The notes under the pieces were generated by a model. That model searched no databases. It was not told the DNA's origin and saw only the letters and a program-made list of their open reading frames with translations. Of a stretch of DNA of 64,000 bases, positions 35,011 to 44,129 are shown piece by piece (positions within the stretch are counted from its first letter, which is position 1; each line of letters opens with the position of its first letter). This DNA comes from G963663365 sp963663365 (GTDB taxonomy: Bacteria; Hinthialibacterota; Hinthialibacteria; Hinthialibacterales; G963663365), in NCBI GenBank assembly GCA_963663365.2, contig CAXXIH010000008.1, forward strand, positions 1,116,001 through 1,180,000. Direction: 5' to 3'. The translations under genes and the position numbers were made by a program.

Positions 35011-36024
35011 CTAGTGAGGCGTAACCCTTTCCCGGATACGGATATCATTGAGCTGATATTTCTCGATTTTGCGATCCAGGGTTGGACGCGAAATCTTAAG
35101 GATATTGGCGGCCTGACTCTTATTAAAACGGGTTGATTCGAGAATGCGCAAGATATGCCGTTTCTCGGCCTCATCTAGGCTGAGAATCTCAAGTAATTCG
35201 TCGGCTTTGGTCTCCCCGGTCTCTTTTTCGGGACGGGCACCTTCCGCCAAATGAATATCCAGAGGGATATGTTCCAGCCAAATCGTGTCGCTTTCCTCAT
35301 TCATTAACACTGCACATTTGATCACATGATGTAACTCGCGGACATTGCCCTGCCAGTCATGGCGCATTAAAAATTGCATGGCGGCATCCGACAATCCCCG
35401 AATTTCACGATGATACTGCTGGTTATAAAGTTTCAAAAAATAGTCGCAAAGCACTGGAATATCGTCTTTGTGCTCGCGTAACGGTGGTATATCCAAATGC
35501 ACTTCTTTAAGCCGGTAATAAAGATCTTGGCGGAAATGGTTTTCTTGAATACTGCGAGACAAATTGTTGCCGGATGAAACCAAGACACGGACATCAACAT
35601 CCACCGCTTGGCTCCCACCAAGGCGTTCGATGGCTTTCTCTTCCAAGAAACGCAACAGTTTGGCTTGTGTAGAGGTGGACATTTCGCTGACTTCTTTAAG
35701 AAACAGCGTTCCACCATCGGCCAATTCGATTTTCCCTTTTCGAGCGTATGAAGCGCCTGTAAATGCGCCTTTCTCATGCCCAAAAAGTTCGGCTTCCAGC
35801 AGTGAGTCAGGCAATGCAGCACAATTGACCGCGATAAATTTGCGTTCGGCACGATCACTGGCGCTATGAATTGCACGTGCAAACAGCTCTTTGCCGACAC
35901 CGCTTTCCCCCGTAATGAGAACCACTGTATCCGAAGGCGCCATACGCTTGGCGGTCTTGACGATACGTTCCATTTTAGGGCTGGAATACACGATATTGTT
36001 AAACGATACTTTCCGCTTCGACAT
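35011..36024 (-). CDS. Sigma-54-type AAA+ regulator without receiver domain, Walker B altered
   Basis: 337 residues: AAA+ core with a C-terminal Fis-type helix-turn-helix (SQAANILKISRPTLDRKIEK), as in PspF-type activators. Walker A is GESGVGKE, the sigma-54 loop is intact as ELFGHEKGAFTGA, and the arginine region FRQDLYYRL is present. Walker B reads GGTLFLKEVSEM instead of the usual LFLDEI; Lys110 (codon AAA at 35695-35697) replaces the metal-binding Asp. Sensor I reads VLVSSGNNL rather than IIAATN. It may therefore bind DNA and sigma-54 but hydrolyse ATP poorly. Its position at the head of the secretin cluster suggests it controls those genes. Confidence 0.9.
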   Translation of the reverse strand: MSKRKVSFNNIVYSSPKMERIVKTAKRMAPSDTVVLITGESGVGKELFARAIHSASDRAERKFIAVNCAALPDSLLEAELFGHEKGAFTGASYARKGKIELADGGTLFLKEVSEMSTSTQAKLLRFLEEKAIERLGGSQAVDVDVRVLVSSGNNLSRSIQENHFRQDLYYRLKEVHLDIPPLREHKDDIPVLCDYFLKLYNQQYHREIRGLSDAAMQFLMRHDWQGNVRELHHVIKCAVLMNEESDTIWLEHIPLDIHLAEGARPEKETGETKADELLEILSLDEAEKRHILRILESTRFNKSQAANILKISRPTLDRKIEKYQLNDIRIRERVTPH

Positions 36025-36197
36025 ATTCAGCCTACATAGAGTTCAAAGTTTTACAACTTTTTGGTTGCGATATTCTAGGACAAAGTAATACGGCGTCAAG
36101 AAATGTTACAACGGCCTTAAATCATTTTCTACCGGGAAATATGGGATAACGCCAATTTTCGATAACAATAGAAGAAACCTTATTGTGTGACAGTACT

Positions 36198-37022
36198 TCA
36201 GTCTTCGATAACAGCATCAGAAGATGAGGAAGAGTCGCGTAATTCTGAATTGTCACATTTCTTGATAAAACGTTTCCGGATCAAAAATCCAATCGCAGCA
36301 ACGACAAAAAGGACAAGATAAATTGTCTGGGAAGGCGAAAGAGGCGACGGCCCCAACTGCCCGCGTTGGTCACCACGGAAAAACTCCAGAATAAACCGCG
36401 CGACGCTATAAAGGCATATATAGGTCAAAAACACGGTCCCGGGAAAAAGCCGGCGTGCAGCCAGCCACAAGAGTATTCCCGCAATCACCCATAACGCCGC
36501 AGTCTCATATAACTGGACCGGATGCAAACCCAATCCCGGATAATGCATTCCGGCGGGTGATTCCGGATGGAAATGCGCTGCCCAAGGCAATGTGCAAACG
36601 CTCCCATAACAACAGCCGAAGGTGAAACAGCCAATGCGCCCAATTCCATGGGCGAACGCCAGATAAGGAGCAGCCAAATCGGCCACCTTCCAAACCTGCT
36701 GCCCACATCGACGGCAATACCATGCTGCGGCCGGAACGGCTCCCAAAAACCCGCCAACAAAATCATAGCCCACCCGGGAAAACACAATCTCATGGGGGTA
36801 TTCACGAAAATAATCAAAATGAGTAATTACATGAAGTACGCGCGCACCCAGTATCCCCGCAACCATAGTGACAAAAACCAAATTCTGAAGAAATTCGGGC
36901 GGGATGCCGAGACGCGCTCCGGCGCTGGATAACCGCCACCAGACAAAACCAAAAGCACTGGCAACACATATGCCGTACCAGGTGATTTGGATACCCAAAA
37001 ATTCAAATGCAACAGGAGCCAT
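36198..37022 (-). CDS. lgt: Prolipoprotein diacylglyceryl transferase
   Basis: Inner-membrane enzyme that attaches diacylglycerol to the lipobox cysteine, the first step of lipoprotein maturation. The signature HGIGRIGCFTFGCCYG is present, as are an early WYG, a DFVGGFLGA stretch, HPVQLYE and FRGDQRGQLGPSPLSPSQ near the last helices. There are about seven hydrophobic segments. The C-terminal tail is charged and Ser-rich. ATG 37022 gives the standard N-terminus, but an in-frame ATG at 37070 exists and neither has a clear ribosome site. It follows lspA in the same direction, so both lipoprotein-processing steps are clustered. Confidence 0.95.
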   Translation of the reverse strand: MAPVAFEFLGIQITWYGICVASAFGFVWWRLSSAGARLGIPPEFLQNLVFVTMVAGILGARVLHVITHFDYFREYPHEIVFSRVGYDFVGGFLGAVPAAAWYCRRCGQQVWKVADLAAPYLAFAHGIGRIGCFTFGCCYGSVCTLPWAAHFHPESPAGMHYPGLGLHPVQLYETAALWVIAGILLWLAARRLFPGTVFLTYICLYSVARFILEFFRGDQRGQLGPSPLSPSQTIYLVLFVVAAIGFLIRKRFIKKCDNSELRDSSSSSDAVIED

Positions 37023-37138
37023 AGAGATACGGTGACGGTGCAGGATTGAGATTTCCAGGGGAAAGGGCATTGCGGCCCGAAATGCTCGCGGCCAGGCCAG
37101 GCTGCGAACTCGCGGCAGAAAATAAAAAGATGCGGGAT

Positions 37139-37693
37139 TTAGACTTCACTTTGTTCCGTCGAAGGCGCTTCAGATTTATTCGCCTCTTCTTGGGAATCAC
37201 GGGATAGAATCCACAAAGCCAGTCCAACTCCAAGGCATAAAGCGCTATCGGCGATATTGAAATTCGGCCAATGATAGTCCCGAAAATAGACAAGAATAAA
37301 ATCCACAACATAGCCGTCTGTCCAGCGGCTCCAGATATTTCCAAGAGCACCACCAACAATAAGCCCCATGACAATACCGGACAAACGCGAAGGGTGACGC
37401 CCAAATGTCTTCCACAAATAGACACCCAAAACCAGTAATGCGAAAGGAGTCAGAATTAACAATAAAGTGCTTTTGCCCTGCATCAATCCGAAAGCGATAC
37501 CATCGTTCTCACTGTAGGCCAAAGAGAGACAATAAGGGATCAAAGTCACCGCTTCATGAGAGGGTTTGAGATAATGGACAGCGGCGCTTTTGGTTACATA
37601 GTCGAGTAAGAATGCGGCAAACGTGCAAGAAACTCCGGTAATTACCCGCCATTGCAAAGAAAACTCACTTGTCGCTCGTTCGTTTGTCATCAT
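37139..37693 (-). CDS. lspA: Lipoprotein signal peptidase II
   Basis: Aspartyl protease of the inner membrane that removes the signal peptide of lipidated prolipoproteins; 184 residues with four helices. LLDYVTKSAAVHYL, YSENDGIAFGL, GYVVDFI (first catalytic Asp) and NFNIADSAL (second catalytic Asp) are all visible. The usual GNLIDR reads GNIWSR, a tolerated-looking variation outside the two aspartates. The C-terminal 20 residues are charged. It lies between the DksA-type gene and lgt, part of the frequent ileS-lspA neighbourhood. Confidence 0.95.
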   Translation of the reverse strand: MMTNERATSEFSLQWRVITGVSCTFAAFLLDYVTKSAAVHYLKPSHEAVTLIPYCLSLAYSENDGIAFGLMQGKSTLLLILTPFALLVLGVYLWKTFGRHPSRLSGIVMGLIVGGALGNIWSRWTDGYVVDFILVYFRDYHWPNFNIADSALCLGVGLALWILSRDSQEEANKSEAPSTEQSEV

Positions 37694-37846
37694 AGTAAAG
37701 GTAGACTTTTTTGTGGCTCAGAAGACTTTAGTCATAAGACAAGGATTCCCAAATACCGGCCAAGGATTATCCGCCGCTCATATCAAATTCGTATATTCAG
37801 CGTTCTTGTTGCCGTGTGGACTTCCCCTCGTCTATGTATCTGTTTT

Positions 37847-38212
37847 CTATCCGTCTCCGTTATTTTCGCTTTTCCGGCGGCATTCGATGCAATAGCGCGC
37901 AAAGGGTTTTGCCAGCAGCCGCTGTTTCCCGATGCTGCCGGAGCACGATTCACACACACCATAGACTCCCCCTTCAATCCGTTCCAAAGCCCGGTCGATT
38001 TGTGATAACAGATCGCCCTCTTCTTCCAAAAGAGTCAGGCTCTTGGCCAGTTCGTCTTCCTCATTGCCCGACTCAGCCAAATGAATGCCATACCTGGAGC
38101 CATCCCGTTTTGAGGCAACACAGTTTTTCTCAAGGTTGTGCAAATCATTCGCAACTTCATCCCGCTTGAATCGAAGCGATTTTTCAAAACGTCTCAAGTC
38201 ACGTGAATTCAT
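37847..38212 (-). CDS. DksA/TraR-type C4 zinc-finger protein
   Basis: 121 residues. An N-terminal coiled-coil helix pair (RRFEKSLRFKRDEVANDLHN, LLSQIDRALERIEGGVYG) is followed by CESC and CIEC four-cysteine zinc ligands, as in DksA/TraR-family proteins, which bind the RNA polymerase secondary channel. At 121 residues it is shorter than E. coli DksA and closer to the small subfamily common near lspA. ATG 38212 is preferred because the longer frame would run back over ileS. Regulation of polymerase is inferred from the family. Confidence 0.88.
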   Translation of the reverse strand: MNSRDLRRFEKSLRFKRDEVANDLHNLEKNCVASKRDGSRYGIHLAESGNEEDELAKSLTLLEEEGDLLSQIDRALERIEGGVYGVCESCSGSIGKQRLLAKPFARYCIECRRKSENNGDG

Positions 38213-38247
38213 GGCAAAAATCCCAACGCAATTGAAAATTTGCCGAA

Positions 38248-41094
38248 TTACGCGGCTTGCATAGCATCCCGGCAATGCGGACAGACACCGGAACCATCTT
38301 CCGGCACTTCAACATCATAATGCCAGCATCTTGGGCACTTGTTTCCAGGAGCCTTTTCAACTTTCACATGCAAAGAGGGCAGTTCTTCACCTTGCCAACC
38401 CTCTACCGGTTCGGGACTAATTCTGACACCGGAAACGACAAAAAGCCTTGCAAGATCATCGCCGCGTTGCCGGTTTAGATAATCCTGGAGCAACGCTCCC
38501 ATATCTTCGTCATCCGCCGACAACACAACAACCGCATCCAATGGATGTCCGATGACTTTTTTCTCACGCTGGAGTTCAAGGGCTTTGGCCACTTCATCGT
38601 TGATTCGCCACAATTTGCCCCAACGTTCGAGCAATTCGGTATCCGGCTTTTCATTCTGGAACCTTGGTTTGGCCAAATGAACACTGCCCTCTTCGGCAAG
38701 TCCCATCTTTATAAGTTCCTGCCAGACTTCTTCAGCCGTAAATGAAAGAATCGGTGCAAGCGAGACCGCAAGTTCACGTGCCAGGTCATACACGGTAGAC
38801 TGGGCCGCTCTATGCCCCGGGCTTCCGGCGGCAAACGTATACAAACGATCTTTGAGAACATTCAAATACTGCGCGGAAAGATCCACAGTGCACAGTTGAA
38901 TTAGATCGTGATAAACACGATGAAATTCTTTCTCTTGATACGCCTGCCAAATCCGGCCCACACTCAAACGCCAACGCGCCAAAATATAGCGGTCAATCTC
39001 AAACCGTTCGGCCTCAGGGACGATATCCGCAAGAGAAAAACCGTCTAGATTTCCCAATAAAAAGCGCCAAGTGTTGCGGAGGCGGCGATAGGACTCGCTA
39101 AATCGCTTCATAATTCCAGGCGACCAAGATAGATCGCCGCGGAAATCTTCGGCCGACACCCAAAGCCGCAGAATATCGGCGCCGTATTGTTCGATGACTT
39201 TTTCAATCGGCGGGAAATTACCGAGGCTTTTCGAAAGTTTTTTGCCTTTTTCGTCAACCAGAAATCCGTGCGTCAAAACCTGGCGATAAGGAGCATCCTG
39301 ACCTGAGGCAACCGCCGTAACCAAGGACGATTGGAACCAGCCACGATGCTGGTCGCTTCCCTCTAAATACATATCGGCGGGATAGATGCCTTCCATATCG
39401 CGCACAACACTGCGATGGGATATACCGGAATCAAACCAAACATCCAAAATGTCCGTTTCCAAGCGGACTTCATGTCCTTCCGCTTTCAACCGGGCGACAG
39501 TGGGGATGCGTTCGGCGATTTGATCGTCTTGTACCGCCTGGAACCAGAAATCGGTTCCATCCTGTTCAACCACATCGGCCACTTCGCGAACGAAAGAGGC
39601 ATCGATCGTGGCCTCAACAGAATCATCAATATAAATAGCGGGAATCGGCACACCCCATGCACGCTGCCGGGAAATACACCATTCGGCCCGCGACTCGACC
39701 ATGCCCCGAATCCGTTCGCGGCCCCAATGTGGGATCCACTGCACACGGTCAATTTGTTCGGTTAAGTTTTCCCGCAATTCATCGGGAAGCGCAACAAACC
39801 ATTGGCGTGTAGCACGATAAACGACGGGCTTTTTGCAGCGCCAACAATGCGGATAACTATGCTCTAATTTTGAGCCGGCCGCTAAAACACCGCTTGCTTC
39901 CATATGCTCTAGGATTGGACCGTTGGCCTTCCCAACATAAACACCTGCAATCTTCTCCTTTAAATCAGCAGGCAAATTCTCCACCATTTCAGGTACAAAC
40001 CGGCCCCGGTCATCGATAGGAGCAAAGATTTCCAGGCCGTATTCATTGCCAACCAGATAATCCTCATGACCGTGCCCCGGCGCTGTATGAACCGCGCCTG
40101 TGCCTTGTTCCGTCGTAACATGTGGCCCAAGAATCACCGGCACCGTACGGCCGGGTTCTAGAGGATGCTGCAATTGAAGACCAAGGGCTTCAATCTCTTG
40201 TCCGGTTAATTCTCCGGAACATTCGGCATCCGCCCAATTCAAATCCTTTTTGACAGTTTCCACCAATTCACGAACAACAACGGTTGCTTCATCGCCGTGA
40301 CGCAAAACCGTATACACAAAACTCGGATGCAAACAGACAGCGCGGTTGGCAGGAAGCGTCCAAGGTGTCGTTGTCCAAATCATCACGGACCAACGCAAGT
40401 CCGCTGAGACTCCGAATCGTTGAGCCAATTCCTCAACACCCGGTTTGATCACGCCGAAACGTACATAAATGCTGGGAGAAGCATGATTCTCATATTCCAC
40501 TTCGGCTTCGGCCAAAGCCGTCGTACAGCTGGCGCACCAAAGCACCGGTTTCATGCCCTGATGAACCATGTCGCGCTCAACCAGTTCCGCAAATAAGCGC
40601 AATTCCTCAGCCTCATATCGCGGCCTCAAAGTCAGATAGGGCTCATCCCATGCACCGAGTACGCCAAGACGCTTAAACGTGCTCTTTTGCCGTTCAACAA
40701 CATCCAAAGCGAACTGCTTGCAGAGTTTGCGAACCTCGAGACTGGTGGCGGGAACGGTCTTTCCACTCAACTCCTTTAGCGCGCGAAGTTCGATCGGCAA
40801 ACCATGGCAATCCCATCCGGGCCGATACGGAGCATCAAAGCCCAATGCCGTGGAGCTTTTTATGACCATATCTTTCAGGATTTTATTCATTGCCGTGCCA
40901 AGGTGCACATCACCACTGGCATACGGGGGACCGTCATGAAGCAGGAAAGCCTGTTGTCCTTTACGGGCATCCCGGATTTTTTGATACAACTGTTCTTCTT
41001 CCCACTGTTTCACTTGCTCCGGCTCACGCTGGGCAAGTCCGGCTTTCATGGGAAAAGATGTTTTCGGTAAATTAAGAGTTTCTCGATAGTCCAT
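38248..41094 (-). CDS. ileS: Isoleucyl-tRNA synthetase
   Basis: Class I synthetase charging tRNA-Ile, 948 residues, normal length. The HIGH-type motif is GDVHLGTAMNKILKD. The editing domain has TTPWTLPANRAVCLHPS and GTGAVHTAPGHGHEDY. WCISRQRAWGVPIP, DVWFDSGISH and KGKKLSKSLGNFPP (KMSKS loop, about 620) follow. The C-terminal zinc finger is CPRCWHYDVE with a second CPHC pair. It lies 35 bp upstream of the DksA-type gene in the same direction, probably one operon to lgt. Confidence 0.98.
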   Translation of the reverse strand: MDYRETLNLPKTSFPMKAGLAQREPEQVKQWEEEQLYQKIRDARKGQQAFLLHDGPPYASGDVHLGTAMNKILKDMVIKSSTALGFDAPYRPGWDCHGLPIELRALKELSGKTVPATSLEVRKLCKQFALDVVERQKSTFKRLGVLGAWDEPYLTLRPRYEAEELRLFAELVERDMVHQGMKPVLWCASCTTALAEAEVEYENHASPSIYVRFGVIKPGVEELAQRFGVSADLRWSVMIWTTTPWTLPANRAVCLHPSFVYTVLRHGDEATVVVRELVETVKKDLNWADAECSGELTGQEIEALGLQLQHPLEPGRTVPVILGPHVTTEQGTGAVHTAPGHGHEDYLVGNEYGLEIFAPIDDRGRFVPEMVENLPADLKEKIAGVYVGKANGPILEHMEASGVLAAGSKLEHSYPHCWRCKKPVVYRATRQWFVALPDELRENLTEQIDRVQWIPHWGRERIRGMVESRAEWCISRQRAWGVPIPAIYIDDSVEATIDASFVREVADVVEQDGTDFWFQAVQDDQIAERIPTVARLKAEGHEVRLETDILDVWFDSGISHRSVVRDMEGIYPADMYLEGSDQHRGWFQSSLVTAVASGQDAPYRQVLTHGFLVDEKGKKLSKSLGNFPPIEKVIEQYGADILRLWVSAEDFRGDLSWSPGIMKRFSESYRRLRNTWRFLLGNLDGFSLADIVPEAERFEIDRYILARWRLSVGRIWQAYQEKEFHRVYHDLIQLCTVDLSAQYLNVLKDRLYTFAAGSPGHRAAQSTVYDLARELAVSLAPILSFTAEEVWQELIKMGLAEEGSVHLAKPRFQNEKPDTELLERWGKLWRINDEVAKALELQREKKVIGHPLDAVVVLSADDEDMGALLQDYLNRQRGDDLARLFVVSGVRISPEPVEGWQGEELPSLHVKVEKAPGNKCPRCWHYDVEVPEDGSGVCPHCRDAMQAA

Positions 41095-41215
41095 TTTCTA
41101 TTCAGCTCACGGCGCAGAGCGCAAAGGTGAAACTTTGAGTTTATACACCAGTATCTTGGCGTTCAACATTAAACGCGGTGTGAAAGACCGGGAAATCGAA
41201 TTTAGTGCAAGATCG

Positions 41216-43063
41216 TCAATCTTGAAGGCTATAGGCATTCACGGCTTTGGCAATTTCGGCTACATCCTTGCCTAAATCCTTGGCTCGGTGGAGATGGGTG
41301 TGGGCCCAGCGCTCCATGTGCATAAGCGCATAGACAACGGCAAGCAGCACATGAGCATCCGCATGGTCAGGTTTGGATTGGATAACACGTTCCAATTCAC
41401 TCATGCCTTCACGCAATTCGCGGCGCGCTAGATGGCAGATAGCCATCCGGAACCGCGCTTCGGCATGGGCGGGCGATTGATTAAGGATGAGTTCCAGTTC
41501 TTTCTCAGATTCATTCATCTGCCCGGTGTCTTGAAGCGCAACAGCATAAGCCAACCGCATTCCCAAATCATTTGGAAAAGCGTTCAATGCCTCTTTGAGT
41601 ATGGGGATCGCTTTCTTGCCTTGGCCACTCTTACTTAGAAGCATTCCCAGAAGGGAATTCAATTCATCCGCAGGCGCCTTTTTTTGCCCTTTCTGAAGGA
41701 GTTCGACGGCCCGCTCAGTTAAACCCAGTTTTCCAAAAAAGCGCCCCAAATTGTAATACCCTTCGGGCAAGTTAGGACCATACTCGACGGCGTGTTGATA
41801 GGCATCAATCGCTCCGGCCCGGTCGTTCTTTTCTTCAAGAATGACACCCAGATTGTTCAGTGCAGGAGCATAGTCCGGCTTAATCATGGTCGCCGTAAGA
41901 AAAGCGTTTTCGGCTCTTGCGCTATCGCCGGATTGGTAGGCAATGACTCCCAGCCAATTATGAATATCCGGATGGGTCATATCCTCTTCAACAGCGGCGG
42001 ATTCGAGAAGTTGGATCGCCTCCGAACGCCGGCCCAGACGGATCAAAGAAACGGCCTTATTGACTTTCTGTTTGGCATCCAAACGCTTGGCGCGGCGCTG
42101 TGCAAGCCGAACTCCAAACAACTCTTCATGAGCATTATTCAACTCGTCGCGCAGTTGCTTGAAGTTCTGGAAACGGGCATTGGGATCGCGATCAAGACAA
42201 CGCAACACGATTTTATCAAGCGCGGCGGGCACACGTGAGTTTGAGGCTCGCACGCTTTTGGGCGTTCCGGTTAGTTTCTGTTCAAGCGTGGCCTCGATTG
42301 TGGCCCCGACAAGAGGTTTTTGTCTGGCCAACAACTCATACAAAACGCTACCGAAACTGTAAATATCGCTTCTGATATCAGCCTGGTCGGAAGAAAGAAT
42401 TTGCTCCGGAGCGATATAGGCAGGCGTTCCCCGCACATAAGGCAATAAACCTTTGATATCGTAGCCATGCTTTGAAGCCCGCGGTTTCGGCACTTTTGCC
42501 ATTGGATCGGTGGCCGATTTCACAAGACCGAAATCGGTAATTTTCAACGTGCCGTCGCCATCAATCAAAATATTTTCGGGCTTGATATCGCGATGAACAA
42601 TTCCGGGAACGCGCGAATTGGCATGAAGCATCCCATCACAAAATTGCAGCCCGAATCCCACAACTTCGGCCATATTAACCGTATGCGTGAAAATATAATC
42701 TTTGATTGTCGGGCCACGGGGATTATCCGTTATAACCGCTTCAAGAAACAAAAACGGCATCCCATCAATTCGTTCCAAAAAATAGGCTTGGACAATATTG
42801 GGATGATTTTCAAGCCGTATCCAAGTCTCCGCCTCATGCACAAACGTCTGCAGAGCCCGCGGGCTTTGCATATGAACTTTTTGGAAAGTTTTAACAGCTG
42901 AATGCTGCCCGGACTCCACATCCCGGCAAATATAAACTTCACCCATCGCCCCTTTGTGGACTTTCATCACTTCATGACGGTCCAGAATCAGATCGCCAAC
43001 ACCAAAGGCACTTGGTAATGGAATACGTTCACCGTCAATCACAATCGAAATACTCCGTAACAA
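41216..43063 (-). CDS. Ser/Thr protein kinase with C-terminal TPR repeats
   Basis: Eukaryotic-type kinase domain (about 25-320): glycine loop degenerate as HKGAMGEVY, AVKTFQK lysine, catalytic loop VHRDIKPENILI, DFG as ITDFGLV, APE as YIAPEQ, and DIRSDIYSFGSVLYELL. All catalytic residues are present. Residues about 335-600 hold TPR units (GDSARAENAFLTATMIKPDY, LNNLGVILEEKNDRAGAIDA). There is no membrane helix, so it is cytoplasmic. The frame opens at TTG 43063; GTG 43042, with GGAG upstream, is also possible. It is separated from ileS by 121 bp. The substrate is unknown. Confidence 0.9.
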   Translation of the reverse strand: MLRSISIVIDGERIPLPSAFGVGDLILDRHEVMKVHKGAMGEVYICRDVESGQHSAVKTFQKVHMQSPRALQTFVHEAETWIRLENHPNIVQAYFLERIDGMPFLFLEAVITDNPRGPTIKDYIFTHTVNMAEVVGFGLQFCDGMLHANSRVPGIVHRDIKPENILIDGDGTLKITDFGLVKSATDPMAKVPKPRASKHGYDIKGLLPYVRGTPAYIAPEQILSSDQADIRSDIYSFGSVLYELLARQKPLVGATIEATLEQKLTGTPKSVRASNSRVPAALDKIVLRCLDRDPNARFQNFKQLRDELNNAHEELFGVRLAQRRAKRLDAKQKVNKAVSLIRLGRRSEAIQLLESAAVEEDMTHPDIHNWLGVIAYQSGDSARAENAFLTATMIKPDYAPALNNLGVILEEKNDRAGAIDAYQHAVEYGPNLPEGYYNLGRFFGKLGLTERAVELLQKGQKKAPADELNSLLGMLLSKSGQGKKAIPILKEALNAFPNDLGMRLAYAVALQDTGQMNESEKELELILNQSPAHAEARFRMAICHLARRELREGMSELERVIQSKPDHADAHVLLAVVYALMHMERWAHTHLHRAKDLGKDVAEIAKAVNAYSLQD

Positions 43064-43327
43064 TTACGGGACGCATCAGCATTGAAAATCATTCTCTCAA
43101 AATGAGACGTATCCCCACAAGGCGCCACCGGTCGAAATCACGGTTCATTCCGGTAAGACCTTCACGATCATATTACTCTCATATCTTTATTAGACTATCA
43201 AAGCCATAAAAGATGCGGCAACCGTAATAAGGAGGAAGATGAAAGAAAAAAGCAGAGTAGATATCTGCCACGTATCACTTTTGCACGGCAAACTCTAATC
43301 AGCATCAAAATGTTACAGGATGAAATA
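43064..43327. other. Intergenic region between the kinase and corrinoid genes
   Basis: About 260 bp with one micro-ORF candidate on the plus strand (43239-43298) and otherwise no visible gene. It must contain the kinase promoter on the minus strand. It ends at the corrinoid-gene terminator. Confidence 0.4.
43239..43298 (+). CDS. Candidate 19-residue microprotein or decayed gene start
   Basis: ATG 43239 is preceded by a perfect TAAGGAGG (43228-43235, spacing three) and opens 19 codons (MKEKSRVDICHVSLLHGKL) ending in TAA. No family is recognisable at this length. The strong ribosome site makes it more than a random frame. It could also be the broken start of a lost gene. Confidence 0.3.
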   Translation: MKEKSRVDICHVSLLHGKL

Positions 43328-43353
43328 AATAGGCGGCTCAAAGGCCGCCTATT
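43328..43353 (-). terminator. Terminator of the corrinoid protein gene
   Basis: AATAGGCGGC and GCCGCCTATT form a 10-bp stem with a six-base loop. On the minus strand it is followed by TATTTCATCC. It lies 33 bp after the stop. Confidence 0.8.
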
Positions 43354-43385
43354 CTCAAGCATCATATTTGTAACGAAGTCGTGCC

Positions 43386-44018
43386 CTACTGCATGACTTG
43401 TTGAACCAAATCAACAGCAGAAGCCGCATCGGGCGCATAGCCATCCGCGCCGATTTCATCGCACCATTTCTGTGTAACCGGTGCACCGCCGACCATAAGT
43501 TTGACTTTGTCGCGCATTCCGGCCTGCTCAAAAGCCTGGACGGTATCGCGCATTGCCAACATGGTTGTGGTGAGAAGAGCGGACATACCGACAGCATCCG
43601 CGGAGACTTCTTGCACCTTCTCGATAAATTTCTGCGGGCTGACATCCACGCCCATGTCATGGACTTCATAACCGGCGCCTTCGAGCATCATCCCGACAAG
43701 GTTCTTGCCAATATCATGCAAGTCGCCTTTCACGGTTCCGATGACGACACGGCCTTTGGGCTCGACTTTGGAATCGGCCAAAAGCGGTTTAAGGATTTCC
43801 ATTCCGGCTTTCATTGCCCGTGCGGCAATCAAAACTTCCGGTACATAAATCACATTATTTTTGAAATCCTGCCCCACATGGTTCATGCCGCTGACAAGAC
43901 CTTTGTCTAAAATGTCAGCCGGGCTATTACCTTCATCAACTGCGGCCTGGACAAGGCTAGCCACATCGTCCTTTTTGCCACCATAAACACTATCTGCCAG
44001 TTTCTGCCAATCAGCCAT
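43386..44018 (-). CDS. Corrinoid (B12-binding) methyltransferase subunit
   Basis: 210 residues. It has an N-terminal helical cap domain (about 1-90) and a Rossmann-like B12 domain. The lower-ligand motif is intact: GTVKGDLHDIGKNLVGMML (DxHxxG), then a Ser/Thr-rich SALLTTTMLAM and VGGAPVTQKWCDEIGADGY. This is the MtaC/MtbC type that carries methyl groups between a substrate methyltransferase and a second enzyme. No partner MtaB- or MtrH-like gene is visible, so the methyl donor is unknown. It is monocistronic, with its own terminator. Confidence 0.92.
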   Translation of the reverse strand: MADWQKLADSVYGGKKDDVASLVQAAVDEGNSPADILDKGLVSGMNHVGQDFKNNVIYVPEVLIAARAMKAGMEILKPLLADSKVEPKGRVVIGTVKGDLHDIGKNLVGMMLEGAGYEVHDMGVDVSPQKFIEKVQEVSADAVGMSALLTTTMLAMRDTVQAFEQAGMRDKVKLMVGGAPVTQKWCDEIGADGYAPDAASAVDLVQQVMQ

Positions 44019-44129
44019 TGCTAAAAACCCCTTTCAGCCCCAAGCGGGACGAGAACCCAACATGGTTCGAATAATGTACCTGCCCTTTCACGTTCCGTCA
44101 AAAAAGCCTGTTTATCTACAACCTCGGCG

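Noticed and set aside
43398..43910. 170-codon plus-strand frame
   Set aside because: Reverse shadow of the corrinoid protein gene, whose B12 motifs are unambiguous.
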